Positions 14,417 to 25,830 of a DNA stretch of 64,000 nucleotides are shown in pieces; within the stretch, counting starts at the first letter, position 1, and every line of letters starts with the position of its first letter. Made by a program: the position numbers and the translations under genes. Under the pieces are notes generated by a model. The model had not been told where the DNA came from. It saw only the letters and a list, made by a program, of their open reading frames with translations, and did no database searches. This DNA comes from Dryobates pubescens. Lineage: Eukaryota > Chordata > Aves > Piciformes > Picidae. Location: contig NC_071623.1 in the NCBI RefSeq assembly GCF_014839835.1, positions 21,514,314 through 21,578,313 on the forward strand, given 5' to 3'.

Positions 14417-15258
14417 GAAAGAATCATGGAATGATTTGCACTGGAAGGGACCTTAAAGATCATCTGATTCCAGCTTCCCTTGCCATGGACACTTTCTGCT
14501 AGATCAGGTTGTTCAAAGCCCCATCCAACCTGGCAAACTTCTTTGGGTAACATGTTCCAGTGTCTCACCACCCTCACAGTGAAGAATTCCTAACAGCTAA
14601 TTAAATCTACTCTCTTTCAGTTTAAAACCATTACTCCTTGTCCTACCCCTATGCCCTAAAAGAGAGTCCTTCCTATCTTTCCTGTAGGTTCCCTTTAAGT
14701 ACTGGAAGACCACTCTAAGGTCCCCCTGGAGCCTCTCTTCTTCATGCTGAACAACCCAAATTCTCTCAGCCTTCCCTCCCAAGAAAGCTGTTCCAGCTCT
14801 CTGGTCATTTTTATGGCCCTCCTATGGACCCACTTGAGCAGTTCATGTCTTTCTTACTCAGGGGCTGCAGAGCTGAACACAGTACTCCAGGTGGGGATCT
14901 ACTGAGAATGGAGTAGAGGGGGAAAATCACCTTTCTCAACTTGCTGGCCATGTTTTTCATGTTGCAGATGATGATTTCTGCACATTGTTGGCTCATATTC
15001 CATTTTTCATCCACCAATATGTCCAAATACTTTTCCACAGGGCTGCTTGGAATCCTTGCATCTCCCAGGTTGTATTGACACCAGGGATTGCTCCAATCCA
15101 TGTGCAGGACCTTGCATTTGGCCTTGTTGAGGCTTGCACATGCTCACATCTCCAGACTGTCAGGGTCCCTCTGGATGGCATCCCCTCCCTCCAGAATGCC
15201 AACTGCATCACACAGTTTAGTGTCATTGGCAGACTTCCTGAGGAGGTCCCTCTCTACC
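14417..15258 (-). mobile_element. CR1 LINE fragment, longer copy
   Basis: Read on the minus strand this is about 0.84 kb of CR1 ending at 14417 with the usual 3' block (reverse complement of 'aatcatggaatgatttgcac'). Going 5' it passes through the 'tccccctggagcctctcttc' and 'tactccaggtggggatctac' blocks and reaches the conserved 'gggtccctctggatggcatc' block of the CR1 reading frame near 15165. It is diverged and broken by small changes, so it looks older than the copies at 16.5 and 27.1 kb. Confidence 0.85.
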
Positions 15259-16330
15259 TTCCACAAGAAAGAGATGTGAAAGAGAAGGCAAGTGGCATCT
15301 GACAGTGAGGAAAGGGACAAGGCATGGTGTGTGAAGGCCAGCTTCAGTGGTGCTACTTGGCATCACAGACCATGGCCAAAAGGGCCAAAAGGGCAGTGGC
15401 TCAGTTCATTGTTGACACCTAGTAGAATATGAGTGTGAACAAAGCCAGCAGCACACCTCCACTACTGGGAAACCTGTGTGTTGGAAAGCAACCTGCACTG
15501 AGCCCATTGCTTTTGCTTTGGCAATCTCTCACCTGTGTGTAGTGTAATGGTTGGATAAGCAGCAATGCATCTGAGAGCAGGATGTGGCCCAGGCTGCTGC
15601 CAGCCTTAGGAAAGTCCCTCTGAATCACTCACTAGTGAAAGAGTTGATGAACTGTTTAGCTTTGACCCAGGTAATTTTTAACACAGGCAGTTCACTGCTC
15701 AGTTCTTGCCCCCTGCCAAGAAAAGTAGAAGAGGTGATCCTCTAAGCATGCACTAAAACCTCCTGTGGGAGGTGTAGGATGGAGACCATCACCTTAGGTG
15801 AGGTCCTGGCTTACCAAGATACTACTTGGGTAAACCAAAATGCTGTTTGAGGCTGAATGTGATGTTACTCAGAGCTCCTTAAAGGAGGTCCACGAGGGAC
15901 AATAGCAATTTTCAGTCCATCAGCAGCTGGCTGAGAAGAGTAGCAGGGAGCTCTGGTTGTGGTCAACACAGAGAGCTTTTGAGACAGTAATATGTGACCA
16001 TTTGTCATGGAGTAGGCCAGTGGCACAGGTGGCTCTTCCTGCTCCTGTGTACTTCAGCTCTAAATTTGTTCTGGTATGGATTACAGTGGAGCTGCACAGG
16101 GCTTGTGAATCGCTGGGCAAGGCTTTTAGGCTTGTTGAAATTTCAGGAGGTGATTTCCTGGGGACCAGTAGCGTGCCCTTTCCCCCCCTTAACCTCTCCT
16201 GTTACTGAGATCTGATGTGGTTACAGAGACAGGGTCGCTCAGCTTCCTGTCAGCTTCCAACCCAGCTGGCACACAAGCAACCCTGAAGCAGGCAATAGCT
16301 TGCAACCCTCAGGAGCCCCCCCAAAAGAGA
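15259..16330. other. Intergenic, no gene recognised
   Basis: No exon or repeat family is identified. Short reading frames overlap on both strands around 15920-16215, but they show no known domain. Confidence 0.35.
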
Positions 16331-16497
16331 ATGGGATGGAATGGAATGGAATGGAATGGAATGGAATGGAATGGAATGGGATGGAATGGAATGGGATGGG
16401 ATGGAATGGGATGGGATGGGATGGAATGGAATGGGATAGAATAGAATAGAATAGAATAGAATAGAATAGAATAGAATAGAATAGAATAGAATAGAAT
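16331..16497. repeat. Pentanucleotide array (TGGAA)n then (TAGAA)n
   Basis: About 167 bp of pentamer repeats. The outer two thirds are TGGAA/TGGGA variants; the inner 60 bp next to the CR1 are pure TAGAA units. It directly abuts the 3' end of the minus-strand CR1 at 16498, and TAGAA is the reverse complement of the TTCTA tail unit seen on the CR1 at 27.5 kb. The array is therefore best explained as an expanded CR1 tail whose distal part mutated to TGGAA and spread. Confidence 0.9.
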
Positions 16498-16925
16498 TAA
16501 CCAGGTTGCAAAAGACTTTTGAGATCATAGAGTTCAACCTATCATCCAACACCATCTAATCACTAAACCATGGCACCAAGCACCCCATCCAGTCTCTTCC
16601 TAAACACCTCCAGTGATGGTGACTCCACCACCTCCCTGGGCAGCACATTCCAATGGCCAATCACTCTTTCTGTGAAGAACTTCTTCCTAACATCCAGTCT
16701 AAACCTTCCCTGGCACAGTTTGAGACTGTGTCCTCTTGTTCTGGTGCTGGCTGCCCAGGAGAAGAGACCAGCCCCCACCTGTCTACAACCTCCCTTCAGG
16801 TAGCTGTAGAGAGCAATAAGGTCTCCCCTGAGCCTCCTCCAGGCTAAGCAACCCCAGCTCCCTCAGCCTCTCCTCATAGGGCTTGTGCTCCCAACCCCTC
16901 ACAGGCTTTGTTGCCCTTCAATACA
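16498..16925 (-). mobile_element. CR1 LINE, young 3' end copy
   Basis: The minus strand reads through the standard CR1 3' blocks: an AGGCTCAGGGGAGACCTTAT block, GCTACCTGAAGGGAGGTTGT, a GATGTTAGGAAGAAGTTCTT block, CTGCCCAGGGAGGTGGTGGA and a final AACCTGGTTAATTCTA. It is 5'-truncated. It is highly similar to the copy at 27082-27541, including a diagnostic GGTGCTTGGTGCCATGGTTTAG stretch, so both belong to the same recent subfamily. Confidence 0.92.
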
Positions 16926-19399
16926 GGGAGGTAGCTGAGGATATTCAAGCCTCAAAACATCAGTTCATCAGCACCTGAAGTGTCTTCAGCACTACTGATA
17001 ATTATTATGAGAAATTATTGCTTGCCTTTCCGGAAACAAGCTGAGAGATCCAGTGAAAATACTCTTTGCCTTAAAATGATGGCAATATGATTTCTTAGCA
17101 GTTTTACATTTCACAGTGTCGACACGTTCTACACACTTAGGAGGAGTAATCTCAGATAAAGGTTTAAGCTTCTTTTTTTCTCTTCCTTTCCTCTTTAAAG
17201 GATCTGAAAGCAGCTGTGAAATGTGAATAGATTTTAACTATTAAGCCCAAGCTGCCAAGATGTTATTTCCTGTAGCTTTGACTCATGCAACTGAACAAAA
17301 TTTGGATCCAAATATTGTTTTGTACTGATGATTTTTGTCTCCCTCTGCCACCCCCAGGCTCGGCTGTATTTAAAGCCAAAATACCAAGGCGTAGTCTCAT
17401 GTGTGCTTGTTTTTCCTGCTGGCAAGGCACCTCGTTGCAGGAAGTGCTGGTTTGGAGCAGGGTGAGTCTGAGCCCACAAAAGCCTGACCTGAGCCTCCTG
17501 TGGTCACCCACTCACCAGGGAAAGCAGTCTGCTGTCATGTGGTGTGGGTTGGTGCCACTCATGTCCCACATCATGTTATATGATGAGGAGAAGAGGGCTT
17601 TCTCCAACAGAATTTATCATCCTGGGCTAAGCATATGACCTCCAGTGAGACACGGCCCCAGATCCATGGCTGCACAGCTGGGAGGTCCAACAAAAGTGTT
17701 CAGACTGAAAATCAGCACTTGCATTAGTAATTAATTCATGTGAGCATGTTTGATCATATTCCTGTCTCCATTAATTGTGTATTTCATTTGGCTGCCAACA
17801 GCACCTGCTAGCAGAGAACACACCTGGCAAATAACTGCTTTCCATACGAGGGATGGCAGGCCCTAAGGTCAGCAGCCTTGCTTCCTCTGTCTCAGCATCT
17901 CCTTTTACAGCATTTGTGCCATAGCAAGGCACAGGCAATTCAAAGAAGCCTCCAGTAATCTCTTGTCTACTGCAGTGACAGCTCACAGCTGGAGGCTGTG
18001 TGCTCTCTCCTGTTTGGAGGTCCCATACAGCATCCATGCATCATGAATGTCACCCTCACAGAAGGGTGTCTTTGGTGGCTTTCTGCCCAAGTGTTCACTT
18101 CATTCTTGATGTATTATAAATGACTATAATACAGTACCTCTTAAATAAACCAAACCAACAAAGGGTAAGTATGCAGAAGAAGGTTTTGCTGACATGCTGG
18201 CCTAGTCTCACAAATTTAAAACTGTGGAAAGCACTGTCAGCCATCTTCTGCGATTACAATGCTGCTGTCACAGAAGTCACTTTGAGTAACAGTGCCTCGT
18301 TCAGATGTGCTGAGGGCAAAACCAGGGGGAGGCTGGTCTTAATTTTCTAGAGACATTTAAATTAAGCATTGCAGCTAGATTGTCAGTCATGTTACCTGGC
18401 TGCTGAGGCTTTGGGACTGCAGTGCTGATAGGGTTGCTCTTATTAGCTGATTTACAGCTGATATTGGAAAGGGTAAAGAACCCTTCAGCTTCACATGTCA
18501 ATGCAGAGCACTGCGGAGGGGAGGTCTGGGATGTCCAGGTGCTCCTTGATGTTACCATTTCCTGCCCTGTTTCTGACCTGCAGTGATGTCACTGGAAGTC
18601 CTCCTAACCAGACAATAAAACACTGGTCACATAGCAATTTATTTTGGAGAGGAAAGCCATGATTGCTAGCCTGCAGGAGGGAGGGTGAAGGGAGATGCTT
18701 TTTCTTTCCACTGCTGCATAGGCAGTTACTACAGACTCCTCTCTGTCCATTCCCTGGGCAAATGCCCATTAGGAAGTTCCTTTAAATTAGTGTGGAATGC
18801 ATTTTGGTAAGCAGTTTGGTTGCTTGGTTTTGCATGATTTATATCATTATGAGAGCTGCAGAAGAAAGGCAAGACTCCTCAGCAGGGTGGACAGGAGAAG
18901 TTTGCTGCAGGTACTCACTTAGTGATTTCCACTCACTGAAGCTTTGTTTCCAAATTTGATCCTTAAGCTGCATGTAGGGAAGAGAGAACCAAAGGAAGAC
19001 ATGACCACAATCTTAAACACCAGAGGCAGTTGCTGCAGAACATGAGTGAGACTCTTCTCATGCCTGTGAGGACTCAGGGAAAAAGTCATGGGCTTTAAAT
19101 AGCAGCACAGGAGGCCTGCATGAGGTATCTGGGTGAGTGGCCAGCAGCTGAGGCAGCTGCACACCATGATAGACTCTGAAGTCTGAGGAAGTTTAGTAAG
19201 GCAGGTGTCTATGGGGGACAGACTCAACCTGCCAAGCCTGGCTTGGAAACAGGAGGTGAAGAGGTTCCTCCAGGCCTGTACAGCCACCCTGCCTCTGTGC
19301 CAGCTCTGAAGTATCTCTCTTACTGAGAAGGGGAGACAGTAAAGGAAGACAGAGGAATTGCATCTTTATCTGATGGCATGCTCCTTTTTTCTTTTCTAG
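16926..19399. other. Non-coding interval upstream of the KCNE1 exon
   Basis: No coding exon recognised. The interval ends in a strong polypyrimidine tract and AG at 19398-19399, so its right end is most likely the 3' part of a KCNE1 intron. Confidence 0.45.
19382..19399 (+). promoter_or_regulatory. Predicted splice acceptor of KCNE1 coding exon
   Basis: A long T/C tract ending in CTAG sits 48 nt before the KCNE1 start codon. KCNE1 in other amniotes has non-coding leader exons spliced to one coding exon, so this is the expected acceptor. The partner donor was not identified. Confidence 0.6.
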
Positions 19400-19447
19400 C
19401 TAAATTGTAAATAAGGAAGAAAGAAGTGTGAAGGACAGAGGAACAAG

Positions 19448-19828
19448 ATGTTGGTGCTGTCTAACACCACAGCCACTAATTCACTTCTCTCCAAGCTGCT
19501 TCAAGACTATCTGGAGCAGACAAATAACTCTGCACCTTCCCCGGTCAGAAGTGCCGGCACCAACCTGGAAATCATCTACGTGTTGATGATGCTTGGCCTC
19601 TTTGGCGTCTTCACAGTAGGAGTCATGCTGACCAACATCCGTGCCAGGAGGCTGGAGGGCTCTCAGGACCCCTACAACACCTACATTGCCACAGACATTT
19701 GGCACAAGAAGGACAGGCAGTATTTTCAAGCCAAGCTCATAGAAAATTACAAGCTGTGCTGTGTCTTTGAAAACCAGCTGGCTGTGGAGCAGCCAGGCAT
19801 GCAGCTTCCTGAGGCAAAGTCTTCTTAG
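19448..19828 (+). CDS. KCNE1: KCNE1, potassium channel beta subunit (minK)
   Basis: An intact 126-residue single-exon frame encodes the KCNE1/minK subunit. In known vertebrates this associates with KCNQ1 at the plasma membrane to give the slow delayed-rectifier current in heart and inner ear. The N-terminus LSNTT carries the conserved glycosylation site (N6); a second sequon lies at N26. One membrane helix spans about residues 42-64 and contains the F-T-V version (55-57) of the mammalian FTL activation triplet. Next come basic residues RARR (65-68) and the family motif DPYNTYI (74-80). The C-terminal part ([17 protein letters not shown]) matches mammalian KCNE1, and the length is close to the 129-residue human protein. 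The start has A at -3. A splice acceptor at 19398-19399 leaves a 48-nt leader in this exon, consistent with upstream non-coding exons. Identification is secure. Confidence 0.97.
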   Translation: MLVLSNTTATNSLLSKLLQDYLEQTNNSAPSPVRSAGTNLEIIYVLMMLGLFGVFTVGVMLTNIRARRLEGSQDPYNTYIATDIWHKKDRQYFQAKLIENYKLCCVFENQLAVEQPGMQLPEAKSS

Positions 19829-20216
19829 CAAAAAAGGGGAAAGGACTGCACTTTGTACAGGGACAACCCGACTGACATCCGGTATGAACCAGGCTGCCCA
19901 TCTGCAGAGCCGCAGGCACTCATCTCAGTCAGACTGAATAACTGATGGTGAAGCTGACGGGTCTGTGATGGGCCTGGCGCTGTCAAAGTGCCCAGCCACC
20001 AGTGCCTTGGTGCAGTCACTGTGTGATCAAGGACAGGGGACACTCAGAGGGAATATCATCGACTCATCAGCTTCACCTAATGAAAAAAATCAAATGTTGG
20101 TGTTGCCAGTGTGAACGTTTGCAGTAGTTCATGTAATTACATCCAAACTGGATTAAGTGCAAGCTTAACTTCCAAGGATGGTTTAAGCAACTATTTTCAA
20201 GTAAGAACAGATTCTG

Positions 20217-20826
20217 GAAAAAGAAAGAAAGAAAGAGAGAAAGAAAGAGACAAAGAGAGAAAGAAAGAGAGAAAGAATGAAAGAAAGAAAGAGAGAAAGA
20301 AAGAAAGAGATAAAGAAAGGGGAAAAGAGAGAAAGAAAGAAAGAAAGAAGGAAAGAAGGAAAGAAAGAAGGAAAGAGAGAAAGGGAGAAAGGGAGAAAGG
20401 AAGAGAGAAGGAAAGAGAGAGAGAAAGGAAGGGAGAAAGGAAGAAAGGAAGAAAGAAAGAAAGAAAGAGAGAAAGGAAGGAAGGAAGAAAGGAAGAAAGA
20501 GAGAAAGAGAGAAAGGAAGGAAGGAAGAAAGGAAGAAAGGAGGAAAGAAAGAAAGGAAGAAAGGAGGAAAGAGAAAGAAAGAAAGGAAGAAAGGAGGAAA
20601 GGAAGAAAGGAGGAAAGAGAAAGAAAGAAAGAAAGAGAGAAAGGAAGGAAGAAAGGAAGAAAGAAAGAAAGAGAGAAAGGAAGGAAGGAAGAAAGGAAGA
20701 AAGAAAGAGAGAAAGAGAGAAAGGAAGGAAGGAAGAAAGGAAGAAAGAAAGGAAGAAAGGAGCAAAGAAATAAAGGAAGAAAGGAGGAAAGAGAAAGAAA
20801 GAAAGAAAGAAAGAAAGAGAAAGAGT
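20217..20826 (+). repeat. GAAA/GGAA purine microsatellite, about 610 bp
   Basis: An almost unbroken purine run on the plus strand built from GAAA, GAGA and GGAA units, starting 386 bp after the KCNE1 stop codon. It creates long artificial frames on both strands (Lys/Glu/Arg-rich on plus; Ser/Phe/Leu-rich on minus), which are not genes. It may lie inside the KCNE1 3' untranslated region. Such strand-asymmetric tracts can form triplex DNA, and GGAA runs can bind ETS factors; both are inference here. Confidence 0.97.
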
Positions 20827-20989
20827 AGCGGAAATATTGACTTTACCCTTTTGTCCAGCATAGAATAATCATTTCATAACTGGTACAATGCTGTAGACTA
20901 CCTGTTTATTTCAGAATCATGCACCAATTTGAGATAAAGTTTTAGAATAATATTAGTTTAAAACAAACAACAAAAAACCCAAGCACAAA

Positions 20990-21350
20990 CTAAACAAAAC
21001 CCATTCCTGTGTAAAAACGCAGACTTTGGAGGGAAATTATTTTAGAGACTGCCCTAATTGCTAGCAGGTGCTTCAGTCTTTCAGGCTATTTTTGATTTTC
21101 CTTCTCACGACTAGGGGTTGGTCCTGGTAGCAGCATCCACCCTTGCACAAAGATTCAGCGGCTCGTAGGGTCTATGCCATGCAAGTGTGCAATATTTCAA
21201 GAGTATCAATCACATTTAATTGTTGCACAAGACTTAATTGCTAGCCTTTGATTGGAAAGTTAATTTCTACATTGTGAAGAGCGGTTCCGCAAAGTGTCTG
21301 ATATTTAATCACCGGCACAGCTTATGTCTGTGCTTAACTCAAAGCCCATG
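20990..21350. promoter_or_regulatory. Possible conserved non-coding element behind KCNE1
   Basis: This AT-rich, non-repetitive stretch keeps several CpG-containing words and contains the 11-mer TAATTGCTAGC twice, at 21055-21065 and 21235-21245, the first within an E-box-like CAGGTG context. TAATTG is a homeodomain core. It could be a 3' UTR element or an enhancer; conservation was not tested. Confidence 0.25.
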
Positions 21351-23089
21351 AGCAGTTCCTCCAGCTTCCCTCAGAATAGCTGTTTTTCTGTTACAGTATC
21401 CACCACCAGGTCCTTGAAAGTGAGCTTTTCCTGTTCTTAAACCCCACATTCTCCCTCCTTCATCAGGCCGTGTCTGCTGAGCAGTGGGGGCATGGTGACA
21501 GCTGAACTCAGATTCTGCAGCATCAGCTATGATCCATCTCTGTTAAAAGGGAGAAATACAGCTCCCCTGGGCATTGTGTTGCTCAACTGCACCAGCCTGA
21601 AGCCTGTTTTCCTGTTTGGAATCAAAGAAGCAATGGTCTGGGCAGGAGGGGGTTTTATTTCTGCTCTGAAGATACACATCCCATTCTTAGCTACTGGAGA
21701 GGAAAGAGAAGTGGGAAAGGCTTGAAAGAAAGCTGTGCAGGGCAGCTCCTTCAAAGGCAAGGTGAGGGCAGATAGCTACCCAAGTATTTAGATGGGCAAG
21801 TAATACCAGTCACAGCATATCCTTTTTCCATGTATAGGCACTTCTTTAGAACCACACTTCCTTCAAAGTAGTATTCCAGCCAAGTTTGTGCCTCCAGAAT
21901 ACTTAAGGCAATTAAAAATGCATAGTTTGGGTTTATTTTAAAAGCTGAGGACAAGATACACGTTTTCAGTGTCTTGAACAGTTTGGAAAAATCTCCATCA
22001 GCTTAATTATCTGAGTCACTTTTCCCTCCAGAGGAATGTAAACCAAAGTCAAGCTTTGGAAAAATGTTGTCTCCTCAGCTTGGGCACTGCTCTTCTGGGA
22101 TCTCATGGCGTACTTTGTTTACTCCTTGTATTTCCCTCCCACTGTGAGAGTGCAGATGCTTTTGTTCGCTGGTTCTTCAGAGGCAGGCCCATGCAGCATT
22201 TCTGACTATGTTTAAACTTGTATCAAAACCAGCTTTCAATTGCATTAAAACCTTTGAACATGAAGCTTGTGAAAAGGGCTCCCTCCTACAGCTCCTACTC
22301 CACTCCAGGTGTTTTCAGGTATTTTGGGTTTAGGCACTTGCTGGTTGCCTTATTTTAATAATTCCTTATTTTAATAGTTCCAGTTAGTTGTAGTTGTTTG
22401 TGACAAGGGTGATTGTCAGCATTAGCTGGCTTCCACTTATTTGTTTTCCCCTAGCTCTGTCATGTTATTTATTTTTTAAAAGAGGGGAACCTTTGCCCCT
22501 TAGCCACAACACCTTTCTGAGCCACCAGGCTACAAATCACCCTCCAGTGGCAGCTGGGGACTCCCACTGCTGTCTTTCCTATTACCTTTCAGCCTTGTAG
22601 TTCTCCTTTCCCCCCTATTTTTTCACTTTTGCAAAGCAATAAAATACAAATGACAAACTGCACTTGTGGCCTCAGATGTGTTTTTTTTTCTCCTAACCTG
22701 TTTCACAAGCTCACAGAAAAAGTGTTGATAATACCTGATGGGCACCCACTCACCCGTCCCCTTTCTACACCCTATTAACCAGGGCCAGGCCTGGGTGCTA
22801 GGATATCTCTCAGTACACCTAGATCTGGAGAAATATCCAAATGTCAGGAGCAAATTCTTCACCTCAAGTAAACTCCCAGGGTTTGCAATACCCCAGGCAA
22901 GCTTGGCTCTGGTGTTTTGTGCAGCAGCCCTGGTTGCACATAGCTTTCCACTGTAGTCCACACAGCACCTGCCCTAGGGGAGCCTAGGTTTTGTCGCACA
23001 CCCCCAAGAAATTACACTGGGCCTGATAAAATAGGAGGAAGAACTGTGGGGTAGTAGGCCCACAGAAAAAGAGCAAAGGCATCCAGTTA
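21351..23089. other. KCNE1 3' flank, no further gene
   Basis: No second coding exon or repeat family recognised. The left part may be KCNE1 3' untranslated sequence if the signal at 22638 is used. Confidence 0.35.
22638..22643 (+). terminator. Candidate KCNE1 polyadenylation signal
   Basis: AATAAA followed about 40 nt later by a TGTG plus T-run element, the usual arrangement of signal and downstream GU/U-rich element. It would give KCNE1 a 3' untranslated region of about 2.8 kb. Another AATAAA at 20769-20774 is embedded in the purine microsatellite and lacks such context. Confidence 0.35.
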
Positions 23090-23322
23090 TTCCAGGAGAG
23101 GTTTAGGTTAGACATTAAGGAAAAAAATTCTGTAACAAAAGGGTTATGAAAGACTGGAACAGGATGCCCAGGGAAGTGGTTGAATAGCAATCCCTGGGTG
23201 TATTTAAAAGCTGTCTGATGCTCAGGGATACGGTGTAGTAGTGCTGTAGTACCTGTTAGGTAATGGTTGGACTTGGTGATCTTGAGGTCTTTTCCTACCA
23301 CAGTGATTCTGTGATTCTCTGA
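23090..23322 (+). mobile_element. CR1 LINE fragment, 3' end
   Basis: This short copy starts at the 'ggagaggtttaggttagaca' block and runs through 'tggaacaggatgcccaggga', 'tggttggacttggtgatctt' and the tail 'gtgattctgtgattctctg'. It is strongly 5'-truncated and diverged from the young copies in the window. Confidence 0.85.
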
Positions 23323-25746
23323 AGGTCTTGTGCCCACTGGAAGCCCAGTGGCTCTGCACAAGACATTATTTGGGTAGTTAGGCCTCCTGGGATGCTCTGG
23401 TGATAAAGACCTTTTTGAGCCCAGGAAGGATCGTTCTGATCACAGGAGAGGTAGGAGTGCATGTGACAAAATCTTAGGGGTTCAGGTCAGCCAAGACTCT
23501 CTTCATGCACTACTTGAAAAAGGTTCTGAAATCCCTTTCTATATAACTTTGGATTATGTAAGAACTGTTTTGTGATGTAAAGTGTGAGCCAAGCTGCAGC
23601 CTGCACTGCTGTGTATCCTCCAAGGCTCATAAACACATCTCCCACTTCCTCTGTCATTATCACTGAGTCATGGAGGAGAGCTGACACGGGACCCATCTCT
23701 GACTTCAGGTAATAGGAGAAAGAGCATTCACTGGCCAAGGAGTGCCTAGAAATGTGTGATTACTTCACTCACTCATCATCTTTGGCACAGACCAAGGACA
23801 GGTAACAAACCTGTCATATAATTACCACCACGCAGAGCTCATGTTTTCCAGTTTCCTGCTTGCTGGGAAGACTGAAGAATCTGAAACTCATTAGGCAGGC
23901 CCAAACTTTAAAATTCTCATGCTCAGGAGACACAAAATAGTCAGGAAGACTGTCAGAGGTTTATTTTTCCCCTGCCTCCAATAGCTAAAATCCCTGTCTT
24001 CATCACCTGTGGCTTATTCTATTTGATAGCCTTGCTGTTTGTTGGCCTAATGAGCATAACAGTAGCCATGTGATGGTAATTCATAAAGGTCTCAAGCAAA
24101 ACCAAAGCCCAATGTAGCAGCTTCTCTCTTGTATATATTTTGAGAAGTTATGTTTTGCACAGTTGTGTGTATAAAGCCATACTACTGAAATATTTATGAA
24201 TAACTGAGGTACAGCACAAATGAGGACAAGATTCTGTGTCATACCTCTTGGAGAGGAAAGTCAGTTCATATGCCTTGGGCAAAGAAGCTCCAGGGCAGTT
24301 TCTGACTAGGTTATACAGCCAGTAACTCATGGAAAGATGAAGCCTCCCTCTTCTCCCCTTTCCTGCCTGCCCTGGAAACACCTCTGGGTTGCCCAGACTC
24401 TGGGAAACTCTGTGATTGCTGCAGCCCCCCCTGAAACCTACAACATGTCGCTTTGGATCAGGCCTGCAAAACCATTGCAAGAATACCATCTGCAATGCCC
24501 CTCTCAGAGAAGACTTCCCCAGCCACGCATGGAGTACGCAGCAGTGTGCAACCACTCTTTTCTGGCAGCCTGCAGTCCTTTGTGAGAATGGGACTATGTT
24601 TACCAGAGGATAGTTCTGTGTGAGCTCACACAGAGAGTGTATGGGTGGACCAAGCTTCAGATTTAAGATGGCCAGACATCAACTCTAGCTATGAGAAGCA
24701 TGGGTGCAATGCTGGGGTTGAGACCAGTATACCCTAAGCAGTGACTTAGAAGTAGTTTCTATCCAGGCAACACAGAGCACAGGGAAGCAAGTCGGTGCCA
24801 ATCTATAGTCACTCTGTAGCCTGGTGTGCACAACCTTCCCACAGGAAGCCCAAACTGAGAGCTCATACTTTGTCTTCACTGCAAAACCTTCCTTCCCCTC
24901 TCACCAACCTAGAGAGCTTCAGGCCCTGCTTCACATTTCCCACCTCATGGAGAGCTTGCATCTGCAGCAGCTGGCTTTTCATTATACCCAGCAGAAATCC
25001 TTGGAGCTGCAGGTACAGGAGATCAATGCCCTAGCATTAAGTAGTCCATCTGGAAAATACAGTCAAAGGCAGACTGAGTGTGCAAGTCTAGATTGAGTTC
25101 CTCCTCTCCTCACTTTATGGTTATCAGCGGTATCTTTATATGCAGTTGGTTGGATCAGACCTGCTACACCGGGAAACGTGCACAAAGACAAGCGGAAGGA
25201 AACCGATAAAAATAGAAGATATGAGCAATCAGAGGCAAGCAGAACATTCTTTACAGCCCATAACTGGAATTATCTTATGTAATATTTCTATGGCATCCTG
25301 TTTCATTTTTACACGTTGCTATCACTATGCCAAACTCACTCCCTAATCTCCTCCTCCAGCTGGAGCCATCAGCTACTCATGTGAAACCTCCACGTAGCCT
25401 TTCTCAAGCAATTGCTCGAGGGACCAGCACAAATGTCATTGCCTGGTAGAGGAGGTTGTGAAAGGTCACACCGTGTTCCACTGGTGAAGTGGGCAGGAGG
25501 CTACTCCCTGAGACCAGAGTTGTCTGCACAGCTGGCTTGGTGCAGACATTCAAGCAGAGAAACAATCCCAGTCAACCACCTTCAAATGACAAGAAACAAA
25601 GTCCATACCATGCCAAAATAGGCAAGCAAAGTCAGTAATTCTTAGTAGTTCTAGGGTAGGGCTTGCAAGGATGATTGTTTCTAGAGCCAGCTTTCACCTG
25701 CACCCACAAATGTTCCTCAGATCAAAGAAAAGGGAAGATGAGGTGA
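23323..25746. other. Intergenic, no gene recognised
   Basis: No exon or RNA gene seen. A perfect 19-bp palindrome with 7-bp arms (GACAGGT/ACCTGTC, 5-bp spacer) lies at 23797-23815. The stretch 23800-24130 looks unique and AT-rich. Nothing else can be named. Confidence 0.35.
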
Positions 25747-25830
25747 GGTGTCCCTGCCCATGGCAGGGGGGTTGGAACTAGATGATCCTTTTAGTCCCTT
25801 CCAACCCTGACTGATTCTATTCTATGATAA
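25747..25830 (+). mobile_element. CR1 LINE fragment, very short 3' end
   Basis: About 80 bp carrying the CR1 terminal signature: CATGGCAGGGGGGTTGGAAC, then TAGATGATCCTTTTAG, CCCTTCCAACCC and an ATTCTATTCTATG tail. It belongs to a different CR1 subfamily from the TTCTA-tailed copies, because of the 'gcaggggggttggaact' version of the 3' end. Confidence 0.85.

Noticed and set aside
16331-16497. Resemblance to centromeric GGAAT satellite
   Set aside because: The array is short, isolated and continuous with a CR1 tail, so it is a local expansion rather than centromeric satellite.
20073-20861. Very long Lys/Glu/Arg-rich and Ser/Phe/Leu-rich open frames on both strands
   Set aside because: They are translations of the GAAA/GGAA microsatellite, which has no stop codons in several frames; there is no real protein.
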